Shown: positions 43,813 through 53,868, counted from the first letter of the stretch. The stretch is DNA of 64,000 nt from an uncultured Methanoregula sp. (GCF_963678795.1 NZ_OY787453.1:1302001-1366000), one strand, 5' to 3'. The notes: generated by a model not told the origin, from the letters alone. Translations and numbers: made by a program.

Positions 43813-44892
43813 TTATTGCTTGTGGGTGATGACCAGGCCGTTGTTATCAACACCCGAGCCAATGGCAATTTTGAGACCAAGGGGTTTTAAGATCTTCTCC
43901 AGGTGTTTTCGGTCAAGCGCCGTTACAACCGCAATTGACGGGCCAACCGAACTCATCCCGACAAATTCCAGGCCCGCTTCCCGAAGCCTGCTCATATAGT
44001 GGTAGATCTCGAAGCTATGGTGCTCGACTTCTGCCCGTTTCGATCCCCGGAACTCGATCTCCCAGATAACATTGCCAATCTTCTGCAGGTTATCTTCTTC
44101 AAGAGCCGGTATAAGATCCATCATGAAGAGGTACGCCTTGAGCTCGCGATCACGGTAATCCAGCGTCCGGGCCCGGTTCATCAAGAGGTCGAACTCCTGG
44201 GTTCCGGCTGAAGAGATGTCCGTGGGGGGGATGATGATGTACACGTTCTTCTTTTCTGCAAAGGAATGGTGATAGATCAGGGTGAGTTCATCACCCATCA
44301 CGGCCATTCCTCCATGCGTGCTGACAGCCGGTCCAACGCCGGTTTCAAAGCCAAATGCAATGGAGCCGTCTGCGGTCTCCTCGACATAATTATGGCCGAT
44401 CAGTTTGCGGAGCTGGTTGTTTGAGAGTGGCGAACCTACTGCTTCATTGAGGGCTGTTGCAACCGCTATCATCACCGTGCTGGTTGATCCAAGACCGACA
44501 TGTTTGTACTCGTGGTCAGTCACCCGGATCCGGAAACCCCCGGAATATCCAACTGCCTTTTTAAAAACCGCAACGAAATTCTCTACAATCACGGCACGGT
44601 TGTAATCGATCTCAACACCTTTTTTTATGCAGCTGACTTCGGCAGTGCAATAGCACCGGATAGCGAATCCAATGCCTCCCCCCCCGGGATGGTCCGGAGC
44701 AAACCGGTTCATGTCCAGCACGGTTAAGTGGATGCGTGCGGGAGCTTTTACAAGAACGGTCCCTTTCTTTGGTTTGAGTGCATAGGTGTTCTTCTCGAAG
44801 CCAAGGGTCTTGAGATCCTCGCCCGGGGCAAATGTCTTGAAATCGTATTCCACGAGGTCGAGATCTCCCCCGCGAATTTTCATGATCGGCAT
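43813..44892 (-). CDS. GHMP-kinase-family protein, probable beta-RFAP synthase type
   Basis: 359 residues. GHMP features are APARIHLTVLDMNRF with a following GGGGIGFAI near 50-80, the phosphate loop HVGLGSTSTVMIA near 130-145, and VGMSSVGPSIAVVT near the C-terminus. The order resembles beta-ribofuranosylaminobenzene 5'-phosphate synthase, the first enzyme of the methanopterin pathway (pABA + PRPP). Archaeal pantoate kinase is a second possibility within the superfamily. An N-terminal extension of about 45 residues is unusual for the family. It stands alone with convergent and divergent neighbours. Confidence 0.55.
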   Translation of the reverse strand: MPIMKIRGGDLDLVEYDFKTFAPGEDLKTLGFEKNTYALKPKKGTVLVKAPARIHLTVLDMNRFAPDHPGGGGIGFAIRCYCTAEVSCIKKGVEIDYNRAVIVENFVAVFKKAVGYSGGFRIRVTDHEYKHVGLGSTSTVMIAVATALNEAVGSPLSNNQLRKLIGHNYVEETADGSIAFGFETGVGPAVSTHGGMAVMGDELTLIYHHSFAEKKNVYIIIPPTDISSAGTQEFDLLMNRARTLDYRDRELKAYLFMMDLIPALEEDNLQKIGNVIWEIEFRGSKRAEVEHHSFEIYHYMSRLREAGLEFVGMSSVGPSIAVVTALDRKHLEKILKPLGLKIAIGSGVDNNGLVITHKQ

Positions 44893-45115
44893 AGATAACA
44901 GTTCCTGTTAGGACCTGACAAAGAAAATGTTTTTGTATTTATGTCCGGTTTGTTTCCATGCGTGATGTATGATCGCAACCGGTTCAATATTTCCCCTATT
45001 TGTGTTTCTGTTATTCCGGGGCGATATCACTAATATATCAGCAGTGGCGGGAAACCCGTGTCTGGATGAGCACAGGGCAGCCAACCGGTGAATGCCGAAA
45101 GACCCGGAGTTGATT

Positions 45116-47146
45116 ATGGACGTAATTCTTGCAGTGGTATCTCTTGGCATTCTAACAATCCTTCTTCTCTATGTTGGGCAGCGCCTGAAAATTCCGAGTA
45201 TCGTCAGTTTTCTTATAATCGGGATTCTTGCAGGGCCATATGCCCTCGGCATTGTTCAGGACCAGTCCATTATAGAAACCATTGGCGAGATCGGAGTAAT
45301 CCTCCTGCTCTTCACTATCGGGCTTGAGTTCTCGTTTGATAAACTTCTCGGGGCCTGGCGGATCGTAGTCCTGGGCGGGACTCTTCAGGTAGTAACAACC
45401 ATTGTCGCTGCATCCGCACTGATGTACCTTGCCCGGGGTCTCCAGTTCCCGGAAGCCGTCTTTTTCGGGTTCCTAGTCTCGCTCTCCAGCACGGCAATCG
45501 TCATGAAGATCCTCCAGGAGCGCGGCGATGTCGAGACCGTGCCTGGAAGGACGCTTCTTGGGATCCTGATCTTCCAGGACCTTGCAATCATACCGATGAT
45601 CCTGCTGACCCCGCTCATGATGGGCAGCAGCGGAGTGTCCTCGTCCACGCTCCCGTACGAAGTGGGAAAAGTTGTCCTGATCTTTATTGTCCTGATAATC
45701 TCCGCCCGCTGGGTAGTGCCTTTTGCCCTGCGCAACGTGACCGCCCTGAAAAGCCGGGAACTCTTCATCTTCACGGTTGCGGGTATCTGCTTCGCCGTTG
45801 CATGGCTCACCAACATGGCTGGTCTCTCCTATTCCCTAGGGGCATTTGTTGCCGGGCTTATCATCGGGGAATCCGAGTTCAGCATCGATGCAGTCAGCAA
45901 TATCATCCCTTTCAGGGATGTCTTTGCCGCGATCTTTTTCATGTCGATTGGCATGCTGCTTGACACCTCCATCCTGGTATCAAACTACGAGATTGTGGCA
46001 ACCCTTGTTGTGGTTATCATCGGGGTCAAGGTACTGACCGGCTCGTTCTCTGCTTTCGTGCTTGGCATGCCGGTGCGCGTGGCGGTGTTTGTGGGTCTCG
46101 CGCTCGCACAGATCGGAGAGTTCTCATTTGTGCTGGCGAAAAGTGCTGTGGGTTCCAACCTGATCGGGACCGGACCGTACCAGTTTTTCCTTGCCGGGGC
46201 GATCATCACGATGGCATTGACACCATTCCTCATGAGTACTGCACCCCAGATTACCGGTCTTATGTACCGTTTCTTCCCGTCTTTCTGCAGTAAGAATGAG
46301 ACGGTTCCTGCCGATACAGCCGGGAAGAATACGCTGGAGAACCACATCGTCATTGTCGGTTACGGTATGACCGGAAAAAGTGTTGCCCGTGCTGCAGAAC
46401 TTTCCAATATACCCTACACTGTCATCGATCTGGATCCAGATGTCGTCCACCGCGAGCAGAATGAGGGAGGGAACCGGTATATTTTCTTTGGTGATGCTGT
46501 TCACCAGGAAGTTCTCGAACATGCCGGCATCCGTAATGCCCGGGCCATGGTAGTTGTGATCTCGGAGCAGAACGTGGTCCCGGGAATCATCCACCTTGCC
46601 CGGGGAATGTCACCTGATCTCTATATTATCGTCAGGACACGGCATGTCAGTGATGTCCAAAATCTGCTTGATGCAGGTGCTGATGAGGTGATCCCGGAAG
46701 AGTTCGAAACTTCCGTGAGTATTTTTGCCTGCGTGCTGGGAAAATATTCCCGGTCCGGGAACGAGATTGATATACTGACAAAGAAGATTCGCCAGAGCGG
46801 CTATCAGCAGTTCAACCGGGCAACTGCCTCAACTCAATCCGCTACCGGAATTGATCGTGACATGTTTTATGATCTCCGCATCCATACCTTACCCCTTGCT
46901 GATGGTTCACCGGCGGCCGGTAAAACCTTAAAGGAACTGGATGCCATAAACCGGTTCAGTGTAGGGATACTAGCAATCCGTCGAGGGGATCTGACGATTA
47001 CTTCCCCGTCCGCGGAGTTATGTCTGGAACCCGGGGACCTGCTTGTCCTGAATGCCACGGATACCTGCTTCCAACAATTCCAGTCAGTGGTTGCTGGAAA
47101 CAGACCGGCTGGCAGTTCCCCTCCTGCATCTCTTCCGGTAAAATAG
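45116..47146 (+). CDS. KefB-type cation:proton antiporter with TrkA (RCK) domain
   Basis: 676 residues from ATG 45116, with GGAG 8 nt upstream (ATG 45092 would add eight polar residues before the first helix). The N-terminal 380 residues are a CPA2 Na+/H+ or K+/H+ exchanger with 12-13 helices (LILQ/FQDLAIIPMILLTPL; LTNMAGLSYSLGAFVAG; GLALAQIGEFSFVLAKSA). A TrkA-N domain follows (HIVIVGYGMTGKSVARA) and a C-terminal TrkA-C domain (LPLADGSPAAGKTLKELDA). Nucleotide or redox control through RCK is expected. Confidence 0.9.
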   Translation: MDVILAVVSLGILTILLLYVGQRLKIPSIVSFLIIGILAGPYALGIVQDQSIIETIGEIGVILLLFTIGLEFSFDKLLGAWRIVVLGGTLQVVTTIVAASALMYLARGLQFPEAVFFGFLVSLSSTAIVMKILQERGDVETVPGRTLLGILIFQDLAIIPMILLTPLMMGSSGVSSSTLPYEVGKVVLIFIVLIISARWVVPFALRNVTALKSRELFIFTVAGICFAVAWLTNMAGLSYSLGAFVAGLIIGESEFSIDAVSNIIPFRDVFAAIFFMSIGMLLDTSILVSNYEIVATLVVVIIGVKVLTGSFSAFVLGMPVRVAVFVGLALAQIGEFSFVLAKSAVGSNLIGTGPYQFFLAGAIITMALTPFLMSTAPQITGLMYRFFPSFCSKNETVPADTAGKNTLENHIVIVGYGMTGKSVARAAELSNIPYTVIDLDPDVVHREQNEGGNRYIFFGDAVHQEVLEHAGIRNARAMVVVISEQNVVPGIIHLARGMSPDLYIIVRTRHVSDVQNLLDAGADEVIPEEFETSVSIFACVLGKYSRSGNEIDILTKKIRQSGYQQFNRATASTQSATGIDRDMFYDLRIHTLPLADGSPAAGKTLKELDAINRFSVGILAIRRGDLTITSPSAELCLEPGDLLVLNATDTCFQQFQSVVAGNRPAGSSPPASLPVK

Positions 47147-47181
47147 GTTTATTGTATGTGTACAGGATTAAAAAATGGAAA

Positions 47182-47742
47182 TCATTTTCCGGAGATCCGG
47201 TCAAAGAAGATATTCTTCCCGGTGGCAGAGAGGGGTATGGCGTAGGCTACTGTACATTCTTTCCCGAGAAGGCCCATGTCAACAGCTGTAACCCCGCCTG
47301 AGTACATGATCCGGTTGTCCACGTTGTGGATCTGGGCAGTTTTTACCGCAGAGCCAACGGCAATACCCAGGTCTGTCATCCGTACAGCACAATTGGGGCC
47401 GGCATAACTGGCCGGTGGCCGCCTCCGTTCCCGGTATACGGATTCCAGCTCGGCACAGGTGGGGTATCCGCATGCCCCGCAATTAACCCCGGCGGGTTTG
47501 TCTCCGGTTGCCCCGATGAGGAGACAGGCGTCTGATGCTGCAATATTTTTTGCATCCCTGAGAAAGAACCCGATGTTCTTTTCCCTGCCGATTGCATCTA
47601 CACGGGCAGCGAGGGTCTGGAGCTCTTTGCCGGAAACGATCCTGAGGAGAATCGTGTCCACGCCTTTTCCCTTTGGAGCTGTCCGGGCAGCGAGGGCCAT
47701 GAGATCGGCCACGGCAAGGACAGCACGTTTCACGTCAGTCAT
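47182..47742 (-). CDS. DUF2148 ferredoxin-domain protein
   Basis: 186 residues. A central CGACGYPTCAE motif, with a further Cys in GPNCAVR, is characteristic of DUF2148, thought to bind an Fe-S cluster. The flanking helical regions (VADLMALAARTAPKGKGVD at the N-terminus; DLGIAVGSAVKTAQIHNVDN later) also fit. Common in anaerobic archaea and clostridia; role unknown. Convergent with the antiporter, separated by 35 bp. Confidence 0.85.
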   Translation of the reverse strand: MTDVKRAVLAVADLMALAARTAPKGKGVDTILLRIVSGKELQTLAARVDAIGREKNIGFFLRDAKNIAASDACLLIGATGDKPAGVNCGACGYPTCAELESVYRERRRPPASYAGPNCAVRMTDLGIAVGSAVKTAQIHNVDNRIMYSGGVTAVDMGLLGKECTVAYAIPLSATGKNIFFDRISGK

Positions 47743-48179
47743 ATCCCAGTATTGGAACCCGGATAAGATGAAATGTTCCTGAAATTCAGCGATAAATTAC
47801 AAAGGTCCGGGTTAGTTCTTTTTTTTAACGCGTTATCCTTTATAAATGGGGGCAATCAGAAGACATCCCGGTCTCTTCCTTTAACGTGAGCTCCTCCCGA
47901 TTACCGGTATCACTATCCGGGAAACCGGCGAAACCCGGCATGGGTGCACGGTTCGAGATCATTGTGCCAGATGGCACGTGGCGGTTCATGGATACGAAAA
48001 GATAATACCAACAAAATTAGTACATTCAGAAATTCTTCCTCTCATTCTGGGAACATATTTCCGGTTATTGTTATATGGACTGTCAATGAGAGGAGAAAAA
48101 CTGTCAGAGCTGAAGTGTTGCAACAGGGATTTGCATTGATTGATTTGAAAGAGATGAGATCTGAACCTTAAAAGTGATA
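47743..48179. other. Intergenic stretch between DUF2148 gene and tRNA-Arg
   Basis: About 440 bp. A TTTATAAAT box near 47839-47847 on the plus strand is followed by GC-rich sequence with short inverted repeats (CCGGGAAACCGG and GTGCCAGATGGCAC). This could be a small RNA, but I cannot support one. The 75-codon open frame at 47944 has no protein character. Confidence 0.3.
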
Positions 48180-48251
48180 CGCCCCGGCCGGGACTTGAAC
48201 CCGGGTCAAAAGCTCCGGAGGCTTCTAGGATGTCCACTACCCTACCGAGGC
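48180..48251 (-). tRNA. tRNA-Arg (anticodon CCG)
   Basis: On the minus strand the acceptor stem is GCCTCGG/CCGGGGC with one G-U pair. The anticodon stem GAAGC/GCTTT encloses loop CTCCGGA with anticodon CCG, the T arm is GACCCGGGTTCAAGTCCCGGCC, and the discriminator is G. CCA is not encoded. Confidence 0.93.
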
Positions 48252-48764
48252 ATCTTCTCACCATGCCCATGCACAAGTGTATTCCCCCACGCGTACCAGT
48301 AATCCGGAAATCTGATTGATTACGACGTTGGAACTACCTTTGCGTGCAATGATTCACGGTTCTATAATAAGAATACCTTAAAGGATATTAAACCTCTCGG
48401 AAGTTCAAATAAAACCGGTGAGATATTTCCTCATCAACTTTTTGGAGGAATGGTGATCTATGTCTGTGCAAAGCTAACAGACTCACTATAAAAAACCGGT
48501 TTTTTTTATCAGGGCGTTTCTCACTACGGGATTTTCTGGTATTGTTCTTTGATGGCTACCCGGCATTTTATTGCAGATGCCCTTTTGTCAGTATCTTATG
48601 CTTGATCCGTACTATCTCCCTGATATTTAATCTTTTTTTTATAAATAACGGGAATTTTCTCTTTTGATAAAATTGATAAGGCCTTTATACAACGTACTAT
48701 TTTTAATGTAATAAATTTGAAATATACTGACATCATACGTTGTTAATATGATGGTCATCTGATC
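48252..48764. other. AT-rich intergenic stretch before the first peptidase module
   Basis: About 510 bp without a gene. It holds TATA-like runs on the plus strand (TTTATAAATAA near 48639-48648; AATATACTG at 48721-48730). The second is 35-45 nt before the peptidase start and is the likelier promoter. No structured element was recognised. Confidence 0.35.
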
Positions 48765-49892
48765 ATGTCGTGGTTTTCTGATATCGGAGCAACCTGCTGG
48801 ATTCTCGTTGTAATTATTGCAATTCCCCATTCATACATCGTTTCAGCAGCACCTGTTGCTAACTCACTTGTGATCGGTGTCAGAGATGCGCAAACCCGGG
48901 AAACTGTAGGAGATGCACTGGTGTACTTTGATGGCGGGTATCAGGGAACTACTTCTGTGACGGGTGACCCCGGGAAACTGGTTATTCAGGATGTCCGTCC
49001 GGGATCGCATACGGTAAGGGTGACCAAACCTGATTTTAAAGAAGTGACAAAGAAGTTCGTTTACCCGGATGAAACTGCCGTTGAGGTAACTCTCTCAAAA
49101 GGGCCTCTTGTATCATTAAACCCGAATGGTCCTTCACCCCATGCAATCGATGTTGTCTTTTATCCATCATCGACATCCTATAGTTGCGCTGAAAAGAAGA
49201 TAGTGTCCAACACCGTATATCTCACGAACGAGACCCGGTTCAGGGAAGATGTCATGAATGTTATCCGCCAGACATATCTGAATCTGGGCCAGATAACCTC
49301 CCCATCAGATCCGCTTCCCGAAAATTTCCAGGAACGGTTTAATTTCTATTATTATTATGATCCATCCCGTCCGGCAGATGCCTTTTCCGGCTGTGCCGGA
49401 ACCGTTCCGGAGAGTTACTGGTCTGATGTACCATTCAGCGATATCACCGTGATCCTTTACCCGACATATTACGGAATTTACAAAGATACATCCTGCCAGC
49501 CGACCGGATGTTTCCAGAATTTCGGGCCGGGACGCAGCCTTATGAAAGCTCCCGCAGACCAGGCATCACTTGTCAGGCATGAAACCGGCCATGCAGTGTT
49601 CGGACTGATCGATACATATTGCGGTAGTACCTATTACTATCAGAACGATCCTTACGCCAATGTCTGGTCGTCCCTGGAATCCTGTAAAGCTGATGCGCAA
49701 TCCCATAACCGCGATCCGGCACTATGCCGGCAGATCCAGACTACAAGTTCTATCGCATCGTCATCCTGCACAAAGGACTTCTGGCACTGGGATCCGAACC
49801 CGGATATGATGGGTCAAAGCTATGGAGGTAAATTCGGGGCCGCATCAACGCAGAGGATCAACTATGTCTTATCACAATCGGAGACCGGATAA
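48765..49892 (+). CDS. Secreted M64-like zinc metallopeptidase, module 1
   Basis: 375 residues. A signal segment (CWILVVIIAIPHSYIVSAA, about 11-29) is followed by a carboxypeptidase-regulatory/PEGA-like beta domain at 33-112 (ALVYFDGGYQGTTS) and a peptidase domain. The zinc motif RHETGHAVFGLIDTY gives H272, E273, H276 and D283. The HExGHx3GLxDxY spacing is that of M64 (IgA peptidase-like) proteins. PDMMG at 346-350 looks like a metzincin Met-turn. Conserved Cys suggest disulfides outside the cell. The stop codon overlaps the start of the partner gene (TAATG). It is a clear paralogue of the 61336-62526 product. Confidence 0.78.
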   Translation: MSWFSDIGATCWILVVIIAIPHSYIVSAAPVANSLVIGVRDAQTRETVGDALVYFDGGYQGTTSVTGDPGKLVIQDVRPGSHTVRVTKPDFKEVTKKFVYPDETAVEVTLSKGPLVSLNPNGPSPHAIDVVFYPSSTSYSCAEKKIVSNTVYLTNETRFREDVMNVIRQTYLNLGQITSPSDPLPENFQERFNFYYYYDPSRPADAFSGCAGTVPESYWSDVPFSDITVILYPTYYGIYKDTSCQPTGCFQNFGPGRSLMKAPADQASLVRHETGHAVFGLIDTYCGSTYYYQNDPYANVWSSLESCKADAQSHNRDPALCRQIQTTSSIASSSCTKDFWHWDPNPDMMGQSYGGKFGAASTQRINYVLSQSETG

Positions 49893-51184
49893 TGATACGA
49901 AGGAATAAAATTCTCTGTCTGGTGCTATGCCTTACGGTAATTTTGTGTACTTCCTGTGCCGCCGGCGCCGGGCCCGTGCCAGATTATAATAAGATCCTCG
50001 AAGTGCACCTGAAATACCAGGACCATGGATATTCCGTATCTTCCGTTGATGTCATGTATGGGAATGCCCCTAACCTGAACCTGCGGTCCGGCAATCTGAA
50101 AGGAGTGATCCTGGATGCGGATGGAAATATTCTGAAATCCTTCTCCATGCCCGAACCTGGGATTGCTTATGGAGATATATTGGGATCCACGGATAGCGAT
50201 AGCCTCATCGGCTATACGGAACGGCCGGCAGCCGGGGATATGTCAATAACCCTCCCTTATGTTCAGGGTATGAAAAAATTCAGCCTCTCCAACTCGCGGG
50301 ATGGATCCGTTCTTGTTACGGCTGACTTCGGGACTCCGATTGGGACCTTCTGCACCGATTATCCGAATGATCCGGATTGCCTCGTACAGGTTGCACCGGT
50401 AAAATCCGCGGTGCCGGATTCCCTGGTATATCTTATACTTGCCACACTACTCTCTGCCTCGATAATTATCGCAGCAGCTCTGGCGATTCTGACGATCCGC
50501 CAGAGAAACAAAGTGAAGGTTTTGGAAAAACCTACCGTTCTCATCGTAGACGATAATAAGGATATTGTCGATATGCTGCAGCTGCTCCTTGACCGGAAAG
50601 GTTATGCCACCAGGATGGCATTTGGTGGGGCAGAATGCCTTGATATTGTCAAAAAGCAGATTCCCGACCTGATACTCCTTGATGTGATGATGGAGCCGAT
50701 GGATGGATGGCAGACCCTGGAACAGATCAAGAAAAATCCTGATACAAAATCGGTTCCGGTCCTGATGCTGACTGCTAAAAGACTCACCGCAGCTGAAGCA
50801 AAACAATACAAGCTCTGTATTGACGATTATATTGTGAAACCCTGCTCACCTGCAACACTCTATGCGGCAGTCGAGGCTGTTCTGGAACGGAAAAAGAAGC
50901 TTCAGGAATCCTTAAGTCTGGCAAAGAAAGCAGGTATCGACCGGGATAAAGTCTGTGAATTTGCCACGCTCACCCGCCGCATCTCGGTCAATAAGAAGAT
51001 CCTTGATGTCCTGCACGTGCCTCAGGCTGTACCGACCGCGGTGGATATGGATATGCTGGATAGCATGTCAGTTGCCGATTATATCAGTGTTAAAAACCGG
51101 GAAAATGAGAAACGCGCCGAACAACTCCGGCGGGAGATCAATTCCTCGTTCAAATCCAAAGGGCTTCCGGAATTTGGCTGGTAG
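49892..51184 (+). CDS. Peptidase partner protein fused to a receiver domain
   Basis: 430 residues. A signal peptide (about 1-25), then an extracellular domain of 150 residues with VDVMYGNAPNLNLRSGNL, shared with the products at 60698 and 62937; a membrane helix (VYLILATLLSASIIIAAALAI, about 179-199); then a complete response-regulator receiver (TVLIVDDNKDIVDM; D264 in LILLDVMM; T294; K317 in IVKPC) and a 100-residue charged C-terminal tail. There is no DNA-binding or enzymatic output domain. In this topology an outer domain and an inner receiver are on one chain, so phosphorylation could report to, or be reported by, the surface protein. Coupled to the peptidase gene upstream. Confidence 0.75.
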   Translation: MIRRNKILCLVLCLTVILCTSCAAGAGPVPDYNKILEVHLKYQDHGYSVSSVDVMYGNAPNLNLRSGNLKGVILDADGNILKSFSMPEPGIAYGDILGSTDSDSLIGYTERPAAGDMSITLPYVQGMKKFSLSNSRDGSVLVTADFGTPIGTFCTDYPNDPDCLVQVAPVKSAVPDSLVYLILATLLSASIIIAAALAILTIRQRNKVKVLEKPTVLIVDDNKDIVDMLQLLLDRKGYATRMAFGGAECLDIVKKQIPDLILLDVMMEPMDGWQTLEQIKKNPDTKSVPVLMLTAKRLTAAEAKQYKLCIDDYIVKPCSPATLYAAVEAVLERKKKLQESLSLAKKAGIDRDKVCEFATLTRRISVNKKILDVLHVPQAVPTAVDMDMLDSMSVADYISVKNRENEKRAEQLRREINSSFKSKGLPEFGW

Positions 51185-51815
51185 TGGAGCAGCCCGGCTC
51201 AGTCATCACATAAAAAATTTTATTATCTCTCCTTTTATTAAGGCATTCTGCGCGTTGATTGGGAAAGCTCTCTTGGATATCAGGAATACTATCCATCAGG
51301 AACCGACTTTAAAATGACTTTCTGACCGGCTCTCCTTTCGGGAGTCATAATGGTGTGAGGATAAGCATATCCCCTGCGTTTTATGTCGCGGTTTTCAGGT
51401 TTTTAATCTTCTTGGTTACTGCCGGGCTTTTCGAAAGAAGATGAAATCGGGATCACTCTCTTCAGTGTTTTAAAGATTTACGAAAAAGAGGCTCTGTTGA
51501 AATCATTTTTTCATTTTATTCGAGTATCTCTTCTAAATATAAGGTGTTTGACCCGCTTGGACTGCTTCCTTCCGTTCTTTTGAGTTTTTTCAACCATCTG
51601 AGTGAATATCATTCCTGGGGGATGCGTCTAGCGTGCGGTGGTGGAAGCAGGATGTGCCGGAACCCCCAGAGCGACTGCCTGATTCTCTTAAGGATTTCAA
51701 CCGAGCCGAACCTGATTAAAACACGATTGTAACCCGTGGTATTGGCTTATTTTATTAAAATCCGGTTGCTATGACTCGACATAAATAATATAAAAGACCA
51801 TCTAATCGAATAACT
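51185..51815. other. Noncoding stretch downstream of module 1, with inverted-repeat element
   Basis: About 630 bp with no gene. The second half holds the repeat described at 51487-51700. A short open frame inside the repeat (51544-51732) is not conserved in the other copy, so it is not coding. Confidence 0.5.
51487..51700 (+). repeat. Inverted-repeat element, copy 1 (downstream of module 1)
   Basis: The core at 51569-51697 matches the reverse complement of 60375-60506 with long exact runs, such as CAACCATCTGAGTGAATATC followed by ATTCCTGGGG, GGAAGCAGGATGTGC and ACTGCCTGATTCTCTT. A weaker match extends upstream (GGCTCTGTTGAAATC). CTGGGG (51614-51619) and CCCCAG (51664-51669) could pair to close a 50-nt domain; a shortened version of the same pairing is possible in the other copy. 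Confidence 0.7.
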
Positions 51816-52805
51816 ATGGCGCAGGCGCAGCATCCTTACGATACCATACTTGACGCATTCGCCAAAATGAGTGTCCCGCTTGACCTTCTTATCTGCGGGC
51901 TCTGGCTGGCAGGCGCTCTCTGTACCATCTACATCCCGTACCTGAATGAATCGTTCCTGCCGATCCTGTTTGGGATACCCCTCGTCCTGTTTATTCCCGG
52001 GTATGCCCTTATTGCGGCACTTTTTCCTGCTATGCGGGATATCGATGGTATCGAACGTCTGGCTCTTTCGTTCGGCCTCTCGATCGCGCTTGTCCCGCTT
52101 ACCGGACTCATCCTGAATTACACACCTTTCGGGATCCGGCTGGATCCCATAGTTATATCTTTGAGCCTGCTCACGATCGTTCTCTGTCTTGTGGCTCTCT
52201 ACCGCAGGGCCCGGCTTCCTCCGGAAGAGCGGTTTTTTGTTCCGTTCCACGAATTGTACCAGGGAATCAGGGATGAATTCTTTCCAAAAGCGGAGGGTTC
52301 CCGTACCGATCGTATTCTTTCTGTTATCCTGCTCATAGCGATAATCGCTGCAGTAACTACAACGGTCTATGTCATTGTTGTGCCCAAAGATGGTGAGAAA
52401 TTCACGGAATTCTTTATTCTTGGCGAGAACCAGAAAGCTGCTGATTATCCCACCAGTCTCCTGACCCATACGAACAGTTCCCTTTTTATTGGTGTTGGCA
52501 ACCACGAGTACCGCACGGTTAACTATACCGTCGAGCCTTATTTCCTGACAATGACCTTCAATGAAAAAACCAATACCACGTCCCTGAATTCCATGACCCC
52601 GCTCGAGACGTTTACCGTCTCGGTACCGCATAACCAGACCGTCATCCGGCCTTACACCCTCTCACCAACAGCGACAGGATTCAACCGGGTTGAATTCCTC
52701 CTCTTCAAAGATACTGTTCCGGATGATCACATTACCGGTATGGAGAGGATTAATGCAAGCTACCGGGATCTCCATCTCTGGGTTTCCGTCCATTCCCTGA
52801 CGTAA
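51816..52805 (+). CDS. DUF1616 membrane protein
   Basis: 329 residues. Four helices make up the N-terminal half, with the family motif FIPGYALIAALFP near 65-77 and LALSFGLSIALVPLTGLILN after it. A fifth helix (ILSVILLIAIIAAVTTTVYVI, about 170-190) is followed by an extracellular beta-sandwich of about 130 residues. DUF1616 proteins are archaeal surface or envelope proteins of unknown function, often near glycosyltransferase or S-layer genes. The gene converges on the MoxR operon, 278 bp apart. Confidence 0.8.
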   Translation: MAQAQHPYDTILDAFAKMSVPLDLLICGLWLAGALCTIYIPYLNESFLPILFGIPLVLFIPGYALIAALFPAMRDIDGIERLALSFGLSIALVPLTGLILNYTPFGIRLDPIVISLSLLTIVLCLVALYRRARLPPEERFFVPFHELYQGIRDEFFPKAEGSRTDRILSVILLIAIIAAVTTTVYVIVVPKDGEKFTEFFILGENQKAADYPTSLLTHTNSSLFIGVGNHEYRTVNYTVEPYFLTMTFNEKTNTTSLNSMTPLETFTVSVPHNQTVIRPYTLSPTATGFNRVEFLLFKDTVPDDHITGMERINASYRDLHLWVSVHSLT

Positions 52806-53083
52806 CAACCGCGTTTTGCATCGTGGATCCAAACTCAGCCTTGCATTCACACCAACATGACAAAAAAATAAAGGGAATTTGCGATAGTACCCGGTTCCGG
52901 ATCTCTGTGAGGCATGGCCTGGTAAGGATGTTCTTTCACCTTTTGAGCAGATGTTCATTTATATCGACAATGCAGTTACGTCCAGAGAAGAATAGTTGCA
53001 GAATGAAAAACCTGTACAAATCACTATTGCCCTTGGATAAACCGGGAGAGTTTTCCGGATCGGGTCGAAAAAAATACGGGAAA

Positions 53084-53866
53084 TTATTCCGGGAGAACTG
53101 AAAAGACTGCTTTCACGGTCTGGCTTTTTGCTTCCGGTGCGCAACGCTCTACCTTGATGACCTTTCCCATGCCCTCAGCATAGACGGAGGCAAAGAGACT
53201 GCAGACCGGGCAGGGGTTTACCATGCAGCACTTGGGAGATTCCTGGTGGACTGCCCGGCATCCACCGATAAGCAGGTACTCCTCCATTGTCACGGTAATG
53301 ACATCCCCCTCATGTGTTAGTGAGACCTGCCCGGCGACTTCAAGCACTTCCATACCCAGTTCCCGGACAAGGTTCTGCAGCGCACTTATCTCGGATGGGA
53401 CGGCAAGGTGGTCCCGCTCGCGGAGCAGGTTGATCAGCGGGGCTGCCGAGGGTTCTGTTATGAGCCCGGCGGTATCCGGTCCCGTTGCAAACGAACCCGT
53501 GGGCAGAGGTGCAGCATGATATTCTGCAACCGGAATGAACTGCATGGTATGGGGTGTTTCGTCTTCATCCACGTGATCCGGAATAAAACAGGCGTTTCCC
53601 TGGATACCCATATCAGCACAGATCCGCGCGAGGTTGATACAACCCTGAACGGGAAGCAGGCTCATGTACCGGAGATCCAGGGGATCCGCATTGGATAACG
53701 TGGCAAAAAAGATACCGGTGAGCAGGCATACCAGGCCGGATATGACCAGCGCGGCGCTTGTAAAATCGCCACGATCGGCCAGGATAGCGGTTGCAACGAG
53801 GACAACTGCCATGATAATGAGAGCGAGAGCAGCACGGTAGTACGGATTTGACGGCAGATATTTCAT
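53084..53866 (-). CDS. Two-helix membrane protein with cysteine-rich C-terminal domain
   Basis: 260 residues. Two N-terminal helices (ALALIIMAVVLVATAILAD; AALVISGLVCLLTGIFFATL) and then a soluble domain of about 190 residues with a Cys-rich end (GCRAVHQESPKCCMVNPCPV, then CSLFASVYAEGMGK). The helix-strand order, ending with a CxxC-type pattern and a final beta strand, recalls V4R-like sensory domains, but I cannot confirm it. It is the last gene of the seven-gene run that begins at 59743 and starts 2 bp after its upstream neighbour's stop. Role unknown. Confidence 0.55.
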   Translation of the reverse strand: MKYLPSNPYYRAALALIIMAVVLVATAILADRGDFTSAALVISGLVCLLTGIFFATLSNADPLDLRYMSLLPVQGCINLARICADMGIQGNACFIPDHVDEDETPHTMQFIPVAEYHAAPLPTGSFATGPDTAGLITEPSAAPLINLLRERDHLAVPSEISALQNLVRELGMEVLEVAGQVSLTHEGDVITVTMEEYLLIGGCRAVHQESPKCCMVNPCPVCSLFASVYAEGMGKVIKVERCAPEAKSQTVKAVFSVLPE

Positions 53867-53868
53867 TT

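Noticed and set aside
47944..48171. 75-codon plus-strand frame before tRNA-Arg
   Set aside because: Polar, unstructured translation, no ribosome site, crosses GC-rich inverted repeats.
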